A program made the position numbers and the translations under genes. This document shows positions 22,046-30,145 of a stretch of DNA of 40,991 nucleotides, piece by piece (position 1 is the first letter of the stretch; each line of letters opens with the position of its first letter). The notes beneath the pieces were generated by a model, which searched no databases, was not told where the DNA came from, and saw only the letters and a program-made list of their open reading frames with translations. This stretch comes from a virus. The stretch lies in IMG/VR virus record IMGVR_UViG_3300047373_000827, positions 1 to 40,991 of that record. One strand, 5' to 3'.

Positions 22046-22322
22046 ATAAAAATATTTCTACTTTTTTTTCCTGCTCTTCCCACCAAGCGTAAAATTTGGG
22101 ATATATATTTGTTTCGCTTATAAAAAATTTATTTATTTCTTTTTCTATTTTTATATTTTGAAACTTAAGTTCTAAATCTTTTTTTGCTTCTATAATGCTC
22201 TCGTCATGGGTATCTATATTTTTTAACTCTTTTTTTGAATTAGAAAAATCATTTTTTAACCATTTTTTTATTTCATATGAAAAATGTTTTTGATTATTAA
22301 TTATCTGACTTCTTTTATACAT
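22032..22322 (-). CDS. Hypothetical helical protein (96 aa), first of operon
   Basis: Lys/Glu-rich helical protein with an aromatic C-terminal segment (FYAWWEEQEKKVEIFLYE). First gene of the overlapping minus-strand set 22322-19611 that ends in the amidase. Unknown function. Confidence 0.6.
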   Translation of the reverse strand: MYKRSQIINNQKHFSYEIKKWLKNDFSNSKKELKNIDTHDESIIEAKKDLELKFQNIKIEKEINKFFISETNIYPKFYAWWEEQEKKVEIFLYESK

Positions 22323-22368
22323 TATGAAAACAATTTAGCTTAAGAATCATAAAAGTAAAGTTTATTGA

Positions 22369-22377
22369 TATTTATAA
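22369..22377 (+). promoter_or_regulatory. Candidate promoter box
   Basis: TATTTATAA, 20 nt before the ATG at 22398, in the divergent region. Confidence 0.35.
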
Positions 22378-22397
22378 TAAACTTTAGTTTAAATAGT

Positions 22398-22775
22398 ATG
22401 AATTTATCTGAATCTTACAGGGAAAGAATAAAGGTTCTATCTGGTGTTTTAAATGAATCAATTGATTCAAACAACTACCATTATCAAGTTAGAGATATAG
22501 GAGGTGATGTTTTTTATAAAAAACTAAAAGATGACGATTGTTGGCACTTTACTACTGAATTAGATTTTTGCAAAAATTCAAATAAAGAAAATTTAATTGA
22601 TTGGAAGAAGCCAGAACCAAAGAACAAAGACAAAGTCAAACAATTTGAAATAAATCAAGATTTAAATTATAAAAAAAATCCAATAGAAACATATAAAAGG
22701 TATTTGGAAAATGTTTGCCCCTCAGATTTCAAAATAGAGATTGTTGGAGATTGTATTAAGGTTACAAAAGATTAA
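22398..22775 (+). CDS. Unknown protein with N-terminal SYxxRxKxLSG tag
   Basis: 125 aa from ATG 22398; the in-frame ATG at 22365 lies before the promoter-like box. It opens MNLSESYRERIKVLSGVLNE, the recurrent tag plus an L-N-E before Ser. The rest includes DDDCWHFTTELDFCKNS and a small C-terminal domain (PSDFKIEIVGDCIKVTKD). Two nt before the next gene, which opens with almost the same tag. Confidence 0.7.
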   Translation: MNLSESYRERIKVLSGVLNESIDSNNYHYQVRDIGGDVFYKKLKDDDCWHFTTELDFCKNSNKENLIDWKKPEPKNKDKVKQFEINQDLNYKKNPIETYKRYLENVCPSDFKIEIVGDCIKVTKD

Positions 22776-22777
22776 TA

Positions 22778-23371
22778 ATGTTATTGAGTGAATCATATAA
22801 AAATAGACTAAAAGAACTTTCGGGATTAATCGTTTGTGACAATTGTTATCACAGTTGGCAAAAGGAAAAAGAAGATAAAGACCCAAACTTATGTCATGTA
22901 TGTGGCTTTGATTCAGAAGAGGAAGAATTTAGAGTGGAAGCTCTAAAAAAATGGTTAATAGACAAGTATGGAAGTCTACAAGAGGCATGGAGTAAAAAAT
23001 ATAAAGATTCTATAAACTGCAAAAATCCAAAAGGGTTTAGCCAAAAAGCACATTGTAAATCAAAATCTGTACAAGAAAATGTAGGACCAGGGCCATATGA
23101 TACAGTTCCTGTTTCTGATATATATATGGATATTTTCAATCAAATATTTGTCCCTAAAGATTTTAAAAGAAACTACAACCCAGATAATGAAGAATTTTGG
23201 TTTCAAAATGATTATGAGATAAAAAATCAAAAAGGCTATTCAGACAAAAAAGACGAAACTGCTGATGAGGGCGATTTGGACAAAGAGGAAGTAAAAGATA
23301 TTGATATTAATTTTCAAAAGATGAAAAGAGCTTATAATTGGAAAAATTTTCAAAAATTAAGTGGACATTAA
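22778..23371 (+). CDS. Zinc-ribbon protein with SYxxRxKxLSG tag and KGFSxKAHC module
   Basis: 197 aa. MLLSESYKNRLKELSGL at the start; then a zinc ribbon C20-DNC-23 with C39/C42 (CHVCGFD); then DKYGSLQEAWSKKYKDSINC and KNPKGFSQKAHCKSK near residue 90, a Cys/His module I know as a small conserved unit in marine phage proteins. It ends FQKLSGH, a reduced tag. The protein thus has a tag at both ends and two metal-binding-like units. Convergent overlap of 15 nt with the nuclease gene. Confidence 0.7.
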   Translation: MLLSESYKNRLKELSGLIVCDNCYHSWQKEKEDKDPNLCHVCGFDSEEEEFRVEALKKWLIDKYGSLQEAWSKKYKDSINCKNPKGFSQKAHCKSKSVQENVGPGPYDTVPVSDIYMDIFNQIFVPKDFKRNYNPDNEEFWFQNDYEIKNQKGYSDKKDETADEGDLDKEEVKDIDINFQKMKRAYNWKNFQKLSGH

Positions 23372-24211
23372 ATCTATTTTTTGATTCCCAACATTATTAC
23401 ACAATTTATAGTTATCTTTGAATGGACAATCTTTACAAGATTCTTTTCTTTTTTCTAACTTTGCTTTAGTAAAAGTTTTTTTAATAAAAATATCTCTAGT
23501 AGTTTTGGCCAAATCTTCTAAAACCTCTTCCATTAAACTAGGCTCAGTTTCTATTGTAACATTTTGAATTGAGCCATATTCATCTTTTTGAGTTATCCCT
23601 TTAATTCTATTTAAAACAACATACTTACATTCTATATTGTCAAATGGTATATTTTTTTTAGAGCTATAAAAGTATTTATAAAACATCATTTGAGACATAA
23701 ATATCTTATCCTTTTTTCTCTCTTCAACATCCCAAGGTAAAGTTGATGTTTTCCAATCTATTATAACATACTTGTTAGTTGATTTTTCTTTTAAAATTAA
23801 GTCTATAAAACCCACAAAAGAGTAATTTCCATACATAGGTTCTACAATTAATTCCTCAGCACCAATAAAAACATATTTCTCGGACAGCCTTTCCGTGGGT
23901 ATTATTTTTAATATTGATATACCCTGGCTTACGAATTCATCTAACTGATGATACTCTGGGTAGTCTCTCATGTTATCCATAACCGCCTTTTTGAACATAT
24001 ATGTAAAATTATCTATACGTTCACCTTCGTCCAGCTTGTATTCTATTCCCTTCCTAAGGGAATCGTGAATAGCATCCCCAAAATATGCATGTATAGAAGG
24101 TATAAAATCTTTAGTCTTTATTATGTTTTCCAGATAATATCTATGACCACACTCTTTATATCTAACATATTTAGAATAGCTCATTTTTATGTTTTTTGAA
24201 TATGATTCCAT
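23357..24211 (-). CDS. Cas4/RecB-like PD-(D/E)XK nuclease, Fe-S type
   Basis: 284 aa from ATG 24211 (in-frame ATGs at 24217 and 24229 also exist). The nuclease core is visible: GDAIHDSL near 44 (His in motif I), GFIDLIL with Asp136, and IIDWKTS with D151-x-K153. One Cys near the N-terminus (C21) and three near the C-terminus (C259, C262, C271) are arranged like the 4Fe-4S ligands of Cas4 and AddB. No CRISPR array or other cas gene is visible, so a role as an exonuclease in recombination or DNA processing is more likely than adaptation. Confidence 0.85.
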   Translation of the reverse strand: MESYSKNIKMSYSKYVRYKECGHRYYLENIIKTKDFIPSIHAYFGDAIHDSLRKGIEYKLDEGERIDNFTYMFKKAVMDNMRDYPEYHQLDEFVSQGISILKIIPTERLSEKYVFIGAEELIVEPMYGNYSFVGFIDLILKEKSTNKYVIIDWKTSTLPWDVEERKKDKIFMSQMMFYKYFYSSKKNIPFDNIECKYVVLNRIKGITQKDEYGSIQNVTIETEPSLMEEVLEDLAKTTRDIFIKKTFTKAKLEKRKESCKDCPFKDNYKLCNNVGNQKIDLMST

Positions 24212-24249
24212 AATCATGCAATATATCAAAATATTTACAAAATTCCAAC

Positions 24250-24258
24250 TATTTATTT
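24250..24258 (+). promoter_or_regulatory. Candidate promoter box
   Basis: TATTTATTT, 13 nt before the ATG at 24272. Confidence 0.3.
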
Positions 24259-24271
24259 AATAGCTCGCATT

Positions 24272-24892
24272 ATGAAAAAATTTATATCAGAAATATTAAA
24301 AACTGAACTTATGGAAGTTATGATTCTAAAAGAATCTAAAGACTTAATTAGTGAAGGTTTGAAGTATCACATAAACAATAATATCAGTGTTCACAATTCT
24401 GTATATAGATATGCATCTGAAAAGCATATAGATTTAATAAATGAAGTTAAATTATTATATGTTAAAAATAATATTGTACTTTGTGAAAGTGATGAAGAAA
24501 TAATTAAAAGTGATGCTGGGACGTATGGAGAATATAGAGGTGAGTTAGTTCCTTTGGATTTGCCATTTGAAAATCAAGATTATAATTTAAAAGAAGCTAC
24601 CTATCAAGGCAAAAAAGTAAAACTAAACAAACCAAAAAGGGGAGGTAGTAAAAAGTTTTATGTATTTGTAAAAGACCCTAAAACTGGTAAGGTTGTAAAA
24701 GTTTCTTTTGGGGCAAAAGATGGTGGGGGTAAGTTAGCAGTTAAACTTAGAGACCCTGACGCAAGAAAAAGATTTTCTGATAGACATAATTGTAAAGAAA
24801 AAAATGATAAAACTACTCCTGGATACTGGTCTTGTAGACTTCCTAGATATGCAAAGATGCTTGGACTTAGCGGTGAAGGTAAGTGGTGGTAA
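24272..24892 (+). CDS. Protein with PGYWSCRLP module and CTS-like N-terminus
   Basis: 206 aa. N-terminus MKKFISEILKTELMEVMILK continues into ESKDLISEG, containing several (I/L)xE sites before Ser or Gly. The C-terminal half (from about 118) is a compact basic domain: KRGGSKKFYVFVKDPKTGKV, VSFGAKDGGGKLAVKLRD, RKRFSDRHNCKEKND, PGYWSCRLPRYAKMLGL. I recall this Cys/His-containing domain as a recurrent module in marine phage proteins of unknown role. Followed after 17 nt by the next gene. Good candidate virion-internal protein. Confidence 0.75.
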   Translation: MKKFISEILKTELMEVMILKESKDLISEGLKYHINNNISVHNSVYRYASEKHIDLINEVKLLYVKNNIVLCESDEEIIKSDAGTYGEYRGELVPLDLPFENQDYNLKEATYQGKKVKLNKPKRGGSKKFYVFVKDPKTGKVVKVSFGAKDGGGKLAVKLRDPDARKRFSDRHNCKEKNDKTTPGYWSCRLPRYAKMLGLSGEGKWW

Positions 24893-24909
24893 ACAAAACA
24901 TTTCGCACA

Positions 24910-26052
24910 ATGGATAACATTAATAAAAATAATAAAAACAATTTACCATTCAAGGAGAGTGTGGATGGTGATTTTGTTATCAGAACATTTTCTGATTCAC
25001 TTAATGAAAGTGAACTTATTTGGCATAGAGATAAAGAGGATAGGGTGATATTTCCATTGCATGAAAGTGATTGGAAAATACAATTGGACAATGATATACC
25101 AAGACCATTAAGTCCTGAAAGTCCAATAATTATAGAGTCGAAACAATTTCACAGACTTATAAAGGGTAGTGGTATTTTGGAAGTTAAGATTTACAAAACT
25201 GATTTATCTAATGACAAAAAAGTGTTAAGAAAAATAATATCAGAAACATTAAGTTTGTTTTTAGAAAAATCAGGCGATGACTCTAGAACAAAAAAAGGAA
25301 GAAAGGTTCCTGGTAAATATTTGACATCTAAATCTAAAAAGAAAAGGTCTCAAATGAAAAAGGAGATAGATAAGTTTGCTCACAAAAAATCATCTGACTC
25401 TAGTGCTTATACAAAACAATGGAAAGCTGACAAGGGTGAAAAGACAAAAAAAAGTGCCGCGACTTTAGCTTATCAAAAAATGTACGGCGAAAGATTTGAA
25501 GTTTTAAAAGATAAAAAAAGTAAATTAATTCAATCTTTTAATAACTTTAAAGAAATAGCTTCTAGAGAAAAAAAAGAAACTGCGGAGGCTTTTAAAATTT
25601 GTAAAAAATTACTCGCGAAAAAAGAAGTGTCAGAAGAAGAGTTGGAGTTTTTAAAAGAGCAATCAAAAGATTTAGCTAAAATATTTGGAGTGATGGCAAT
25701 GGGCTCTGTTTCTATGGCGATACCTATTGCTTTAGAGAAAGTTCTAAATAAAAAATACGGAATTTCTATAATGCCTAAAAGTCAAGAGCCTTTAAGTGAG
25801 TCAAAAAAAAATGATAAAGGATTAAAGAAGAAGTCTAAAGATTCTAACATTCCTTATTATATATTAAAACAAGTTTATAACAGAGGAATGGCAGCTTGGC
25901 GTACTGGTCACAGACCTGGCGTTGCTCAAAATCAATGGGCTATGGGAAGAGTTAACAGTTTTATTACTGGCTCTGGTGGTGCTAGAAAAGCCGATGCTGA
26001 TTTGTGGTCTAAAGCAAAAAAAGCCAAGGCCAAAAAGAAAGGTAAAAAATAA
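24910..26052 (+). CDS. Multi-module basic protein with tag helix
   Basis: 380 aa from ATG 24910, preferred to the in-frame GTG at 24883 that overlaps the preceding gene. It begins MDNINKNNKNNLPF, like the 7806 gene. An N-terminal part (about 15-100) is beta-rich; VLRKIISETLSLFLEKS near residue 107 is a tag-type helix with I-S-E; then GRKVPGKYLTSKSKKKR and a Lys-rich helical region with SSAYTKQWKADKG; a hydrophobic helix near 265; and near the C-terminus ILKQVYNRGMAAWRTGHRPG and QWAMGRVNSFITGSGGARKA, a conserved small module found in large viruses and marine phages. The end is Lys-rich. Function unknown. Confidence 0.7.
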   Translation: MDNINKNNKNNLPFKESVDGDFVIRTFSDSLNESELIWHRDKEDRVIFPLHESDWKIQLDNDIPRPLSPESPIIIESKQFHRLIKGSGILEVKIYKTDLSNDKKVLRKIISETLSLFLEKSGDDSRTKKGRKVPGKYLTSKSKKKRSQMKKEIDKFAHKKSSDSSAYTKQWKADKGEKTKKSAATLAYQKMYGERFEVLKDKKSKLIQSFNNFKEIASREKKETAEAFKICKKLLAKKEVSEEELEFLKEQSKDLAKIFGVMAMGSVSMAIPIALEKVLNKKYGISIMPKSQEPLSESKKNDKGLKKKSKDSNIPYYILKQVYNRGMAAWRTGHRPGVAQNQWAMGRVNSFITGSGGARKADADLWSKAKKAKAKKKGKK

Positions 26053-26054
26053 TT

Positions 26055-26648
26055 ATGCTATCCGAATCTTACATAAAGAGGAGTCAGGAATTGGCTGGTA
26101 TCTTGGTTAAAGAAAGTGTTGAAGACTTTTCTGCCAGCAATACTAGAGTGCCTTTTAATACAGACCTTATGACACAAGCAATACTTCAAGGTAGAGAGGT
26201 TGGCATACTATATAAAGGAGATGACATGATAGCTCCATCTGGAAAGTATAGAGTTATATATCCTGTTGCTATGGGCATGTCTAAAGCGGGGAATCGTGTA
26301 ATAAGAGCAATACATAAAGTAGGCCAATCAGAATCAGAGGCTGGGAGGACTAGTGTCAGAAGTGCTGAGGCCAAAAATGTATGGAGGCTATTTAAGGCTA
26401 GTAACATTAGAGGAATGTGGTTTACAGGTGACTTTTTCGATTTCAATCCAAAAGGTTACAATCCGAGCGATAGAGGGATGAGTACTGTAGAAGTAAGTTT
26501 CAGTCTAAATAAAGCACAAAATTATCAGAAAGAATTCTTACAAAAACAAAAAGAATCTAATGAGCTTAAATCTAAGGTAAGAAGATTTAGAGAAGCGGGT
26601 GCTCGAGATTTGGAACAACCCTACAAAGACCCAGAAACTAGAATTTAA
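26055..26648 (+). CDS. Unknown protein with N-terminal SYxxRxKxLAG tag
   Basis: 197 aa, 2 nt after the preceding gene. MLSESYIKRSQELAGILVKE is the tag followed by Ser. Residues about 40-110 (REVGILYKGDDMI, KYRVIYPVAMGMSKAGNRVIRAI) look like a small beta-barrel with a faint WYL-like pattern. Then KNVWRLFKASNIRGMWFTG and a Lys/Glu tail. Its stop interlocks with the convergent Mre11-Rad50 fusion (4-nt overlap). Confidence 0.7.
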   Translation: MLSESYIKRSQELAGILVKESVEDFSASNTRVPFNTDLMTQAILQGREVGILYKGDDMIAPSGKYRVIYPVAMGMSKAGNRVIRAIHKVGQSESEAGRTSVRSAEAKNVWRLFKASNIRGMWFTGDFFDFNPKGYNPSDRGMSTVEVSFSLNKAQNYQKEFLQKQKESNELKSKVRRFREAGARDLEQPYKDPETRI

Positions 26649-29600
26649 AAAGAAACTTCTTTAGCAACATCCTTAGAGGGCAATTCTTTTCTATTGCTTG
26701 AATCAAAAACTGATATTCCCGCCATAGGATTTTCTTTTATTTGTTCATCAGTTAAGGTTGACCTATTTTTAGATACTTGAATTATGTTGTCAACAAAATC
26801 TTTGATTTCATTTTTGTGAGTTATAATCCATATGTTTTTATATTTATCTTTCAAGTAATAAAATACAGATTGCATAGCTATAGTTAAATCATTATCTAAC
26901 GCACCAAAACCTTCGTCTATAATGCATAATGATGGCTTTGTTAATGAACTAACAAAGTGTAGAGAATCTCTTATTGCCACACTTCCTATAAACTTCTGTG
27001 CCCCAGAAGCCATCGACATGGGTAAAGCATCTTTTTCTATCGAATTAAAATAAAACAACTCTTTTATATCTCCATTGTTTTTGATAGTCATTTCCATTTT
27101 GAAGTCAACTAAATTTTTAAGAATAGAATTTATTTTATAATTAATTACAGGTAACTTCTTTCTTATTATTCTTGCAGGTATACCATCTCTATGCACAGCC
27201 TGTAAGTATATGGCATATTTACTAAAAGAAGATTCTGCTTTTTTGATAGTATCTATTTTTTCTTCTAAATTTTCTTTATTGTTTTGAGATAATCTTATGT
27301 CTGATTTTATAGATGTAACCTTTTCATTAAGTTGATTGATTATTAATCTCAAAGACTTTTTCTCATCTTCATTTAGTTTGATTTTTGTATTTATTTGTTC
27401 ATTTTTTTCTAATGAATTCTTATTTGAATTTAGTATAGAAATGTCTTTCTCTATTTTTTCTATTTTTGTTTTTAATTCTAAATTTTCACTCTTTATTAAG
27501 TTTAGTGAATTATTTTTAGATTCTACCAAATTATTATGGATGTTTATTTCAGAAGTTTTTAGAGATAATTCCAATTCGTTTTTTAAATTATCTATTTTAA
27601 TCTTATTTTCTTTTAAAGAATTCTTTAAGGAACCTATTTTATTCTCTTGATTTCCGAATAGTATATTATGAGCACTAACTTCTTTAGCCTTTTTGATTAA
27701 AGAGTTTTGTTCTTTCACAAATTTTAAGCCTCTTTCAATATTTTTACTGCACTCGTTTTGTATTTTTATATCAGGTTTTTGCTCAACATTTCCACAAGTA
27801 GGACACTTTTTACCCTTTGATATTTCTAGCTTATCATTTAATTTTAATAGAGCAGCTTCTGCCTTTGAAATGCTTTCTTTTATCGGTTCTGCATCTATTT
27901 CTTCCTGTAATGGATTATTTTTTATCCACTCAACCAAAGAGTTGTATTCCTTTTTTTCAGCCTCAAAATCAGACCTACACAACTTAAGACTGTCATTTAT
28001 ATCACTAACACTCAAAGAGGAGTTGTTAGGAGCTTCTTTCTTAAAGTTAGAAGCTACCCATTTAGACAATTCAGAATCTTTAGACTTATTGTTAGAGAGT
28101 TGTATTTTTATTTTTTCAATTGCTTTTTCTGCAGATTTAACATCACTATATTTAGTTTCCTCTACTTTTATTAAAGTTTTTGTTAATTCTAATATCTTTA
28201 CATCTTGAGCTTCTACCAATTTATCAGTATCCAATTTTTCTTTCTGATACTGTTTTAGAAGCTTGTTGTTTTCAACTATAGATTCTTCTTCTTTCTTTAT
28301 TGATTCTACATGTTCTTTGGAGCTTCCTAAATATTTTTGCTTTGACTTTATGTCGTTAAATATTTTCTTAGCGTAATCATATCTATCTCTAAAAATCTCA
28401 AGACCTAAATATTTATTTATTAAATCATTTTTTGGCTGTTGACTCATGTCTAAAAAGTTTCCCTCACCACCTTGAGCTTGTAAAACTATTTTTGTAAAAT
28501 CATCAAACTTGCCTATGGATTCAATGATTATGTTATTTCTTTCAGTTTTTTCAGTTGCTGACTTATCTGAGTCTATAGTTTTCCAAACCTTTTTACCATC
28601 AGAATTTTCTTTTAAAACTTTATATTCAATACCATAAGAAACGTCAGGGGTTCCGTCTTTTTTAGTTCTAACCTTTACAGTTCTCTCTATGTAGTACTTT
28701 TCAGAATCTATAGTTAAATATATGCGACCACCAGCTTTGTCGCTTTCTGTATACATATTTGTTAACCTATAAGCTTCTCCTCCGCCCAATATTTTTCTAT
28801 AAGCAATCCATACCAAAGCTCTAATAAGGTTGGTTTTGCCATTAAAGTTTTTTCCAAAAATACCAGTAACTCCAGACATTTCATTAAAGTTAAAAACAGT
28901 TTTTTCTTCTGGGAAACTGAAAAGATTCCAAACCTCAACACTATCCAAAAACCACTTCTTACCTTTTTCGGATGAGTAATTTAGTTCCTTGTCTATTCTC
29001 CTAGAAAGCTCTAAAACCTCTTCCTCATTATCATATTCACTGTTTTCCACAAAATCTTTTAACAAAAATTCAAACTCTTCTATGTTTGTATAATCTTTTT
29101 CATCTTTAATAGACACATTGTCTATTTCTTCTTGTTTGCTTATTTGTTTAAAGTTAACGTTTATTACTTCACAGCCATATTTGCTCTTTATTAACTTTTC
29201 TATTTGCTTTTCTTTTTCTACTGAGTAGTCTTCTTCAAAAGCTTCCCAGGTTACAGAAACTTTTGTTTTCTTTGGATTATTAGAAAGCATCAAGTCTTCT
29301 ATCCTATCTTCAAACAACTCTCCTTTAGATATGTGCAAACTAGAAAACCCATAGTCATTAAGTATAAATTTTCTAGAAAAAGTTTTTTTCTTTAAATCCC
29401 AAACGATATAGCCCTTATCAATAGTTTCTCCATAATCTTGCTGAATCAAAGAGCCAGGGTATGCTATGTTTTCTGTGGCTGAAGTTTTTAATGAAAAAGA
29501 TTGGTGCTCATGTATATCTCCCAGCATTACAATGTCAAAATTGTTAAATGTGCTCAATTTCATCATGTATTCACTATCGTGCAACTCATATCCATTATTC

Positions 29601-30145
29601 CCTCTGGAACCATATACTGGGCCGTGGTACATTGCAATGTATGTTTTCTTTTTATCTTTTTTACTTAGAGTTAAAATCTCATTATCTAGACAAGAGTATA
29701 TACCATACACTATATCATCATTTATGTCATAAAATCCGCTATGAAGAAAAAAGAATATTCCATGTCCAACACCCTTGTGTTTAGGTAGTTTTGTTGCACC
29801 CTTTTCTACAATGTATCCATCACTAATTAATTTAATTATAGGTTCAATTGAATTGCCTTGGTCTAGTGATTGTAAATTCAAATCATGATTTCCCAATATT
29901 AAATCAACAGGCGCTATTTTAGAAAGTTCTTTTAAGAACCAACCAGCCAACTCTAATGAATTGGGAGATAAATTAATTTTTATGTGAAATAAATCACCCG
30001 TTATTGCAATTCTTTTTATTTTTTGAGTTTTTAGGTCATCTATAGTTCTTTGAAAAACCATTTTATACTCTTTATGTCTACTTCCATACCTAATATGAAC
30101 ATCTGATATGTGAGCTATTGAATCTTCTATTTTAATTTTGCTCAT
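26645..30145 (-). CDS. Fused Mre11-Rad50 (SbcD-SbcC) nuclease-ATPase
   Basis: 1166 aa in a single frame. Residues 1-390 are the Mre11/gp47/SbcD phosphoesterase: D15-x-H17, G50-D51, G85-N86-H87-D88, H174, and D210-I-H212-E-H214. From about 400 the Rad50/gp46/SbcC ATPase begins: Walker A GKNFNGKT (431-438), Q-loop LQAQGG (about 555), long coiled coil, zinc hook C781-P-T-C784, second coil, signature SMASGAQKF (about 1044-1052), Walker B LCIIDEG (1073-1079) with the D-loop GALD. All active residues are present in both halves. In T4 and bacteria these are two proteins; here they are joined. It processes DNA ends for recombination-dependent replication. Overlaps the primase gene by 14 nt. Confidence 0.95.
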   Translation of the reverse strand: MSKIKIEDSIAHISDVHIRYGSRHKEYKMVFQRTIDDLKTQKIKRIAITGDLFHIKINLSPNSLELAGWFLKELSKIAPVDLILGNHDLNLQSLDQGNSIEPIIKLISDGYIVEKGATKLPKHKGVGHGIFFFLHSGFYDINDDIVYGIYSCLDNEILTLSKKDKKKTYIAMYHGPVYGSRGNNGYELHDSEYMMKLSTFNNFDIVMLGDIHEHQSFSLKTSATENIAYPGSLIQQDYGETIDKGYIVWDLKKKTFSRKFILNDYGFSSLHISKGELFEDRIEDLMLSNNPKKTKVSVTWEAFEEDYSVEKEKQIEKLIKSKYGCEVINVNFKQISKQEEIDNVSIKDEKDYTNIEEFEFLLKDFVENSEYDNEEEVLELSRRIDKELNYSSEKGKKWFLDSVEVWNLFSFPEEKTVFNFNEMSGVTGIFGKNFNGKTNLIRALVWIAYRKILGGGEAYRLTNMYTESDKAGGRIYLTIDSEKYYIERTVKVRTKKDGTPDVSYGIEYKVLKENSDGKKVWKTIDSDKSATEKTERNNIIIESIGKFDDFTKIVLQAQGGEGNFLDMSQQPKNDLINKYLGLEIFRDRYDYAKKIFNDIKSKQKYLGSSKEHVESIKKEEESIVENNKLLKQYQKEKLDTDKLVEAQDVKILELTKTLIKVEETKYSDVKSAEKAIEKIKIQLSNNKSKDSELSKWVASNFKKEAPNNSSLSVSDINDSLKLCRSDFEAEKKEYNSLVEWIKNNPLQEEIDAEPIKESISKAEAALLKLNDKLEISKGKKCPTCGNVEQKPDIKIQNECSKNIERGLKFVKEQNSLIKKAKEVSAHNILFGNQENKIGSLKNSLKENKIKIDNLKNELELSLKTSEINIHNNLVESKNNSLNLIKSENLELKTKIEKIEKDISILNSNKNSLEKNEQINTKIKLNEDEKKSLRLIINQLNEKVTSIKSDIRLSQNNKENLEEKIDTIKKAESSFSKYAIYLQAVHRDGIPARIIRKKLPVINYKINSILKNLVDFKMEMTIKNNGDIKELFYFNSIEKDALPMSMASGAQKFIGSVAIRDSLHFVSSLTKPSLCIIDEGFGALDNDLTIAMQSVFYYLKDKYKNIWIITHKNEIKDFVDNIIQVSKNRSTLTDEQIKENPMAGISVFDSSNRKELPSKDVAKEVSF

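Noticed and set aside
23357-24211. CRISPR-Cas adaptation module
   Set aside because: The Cas4-like nuclease is alone; no repeat-spacer array or cas1/cas2 genes are visible in the window.
24883-24909. GTG start at 24883 for the 380-aa protein
   Set aside because: It overlaps the previous gene and adds VVNKTFRT with no support; ATG 24910 begins an N-terminus resembling that of the 7806 gene.
27693-28208. 171-codon plus-strand frame within the Mre11-Rad50 gene
   Set aside because: Antisense to a fully conserved coiled-coil and zinc-hook coding region; Phe/Ser-rich composition is typical of antisense reading of Lys/Glu helices.
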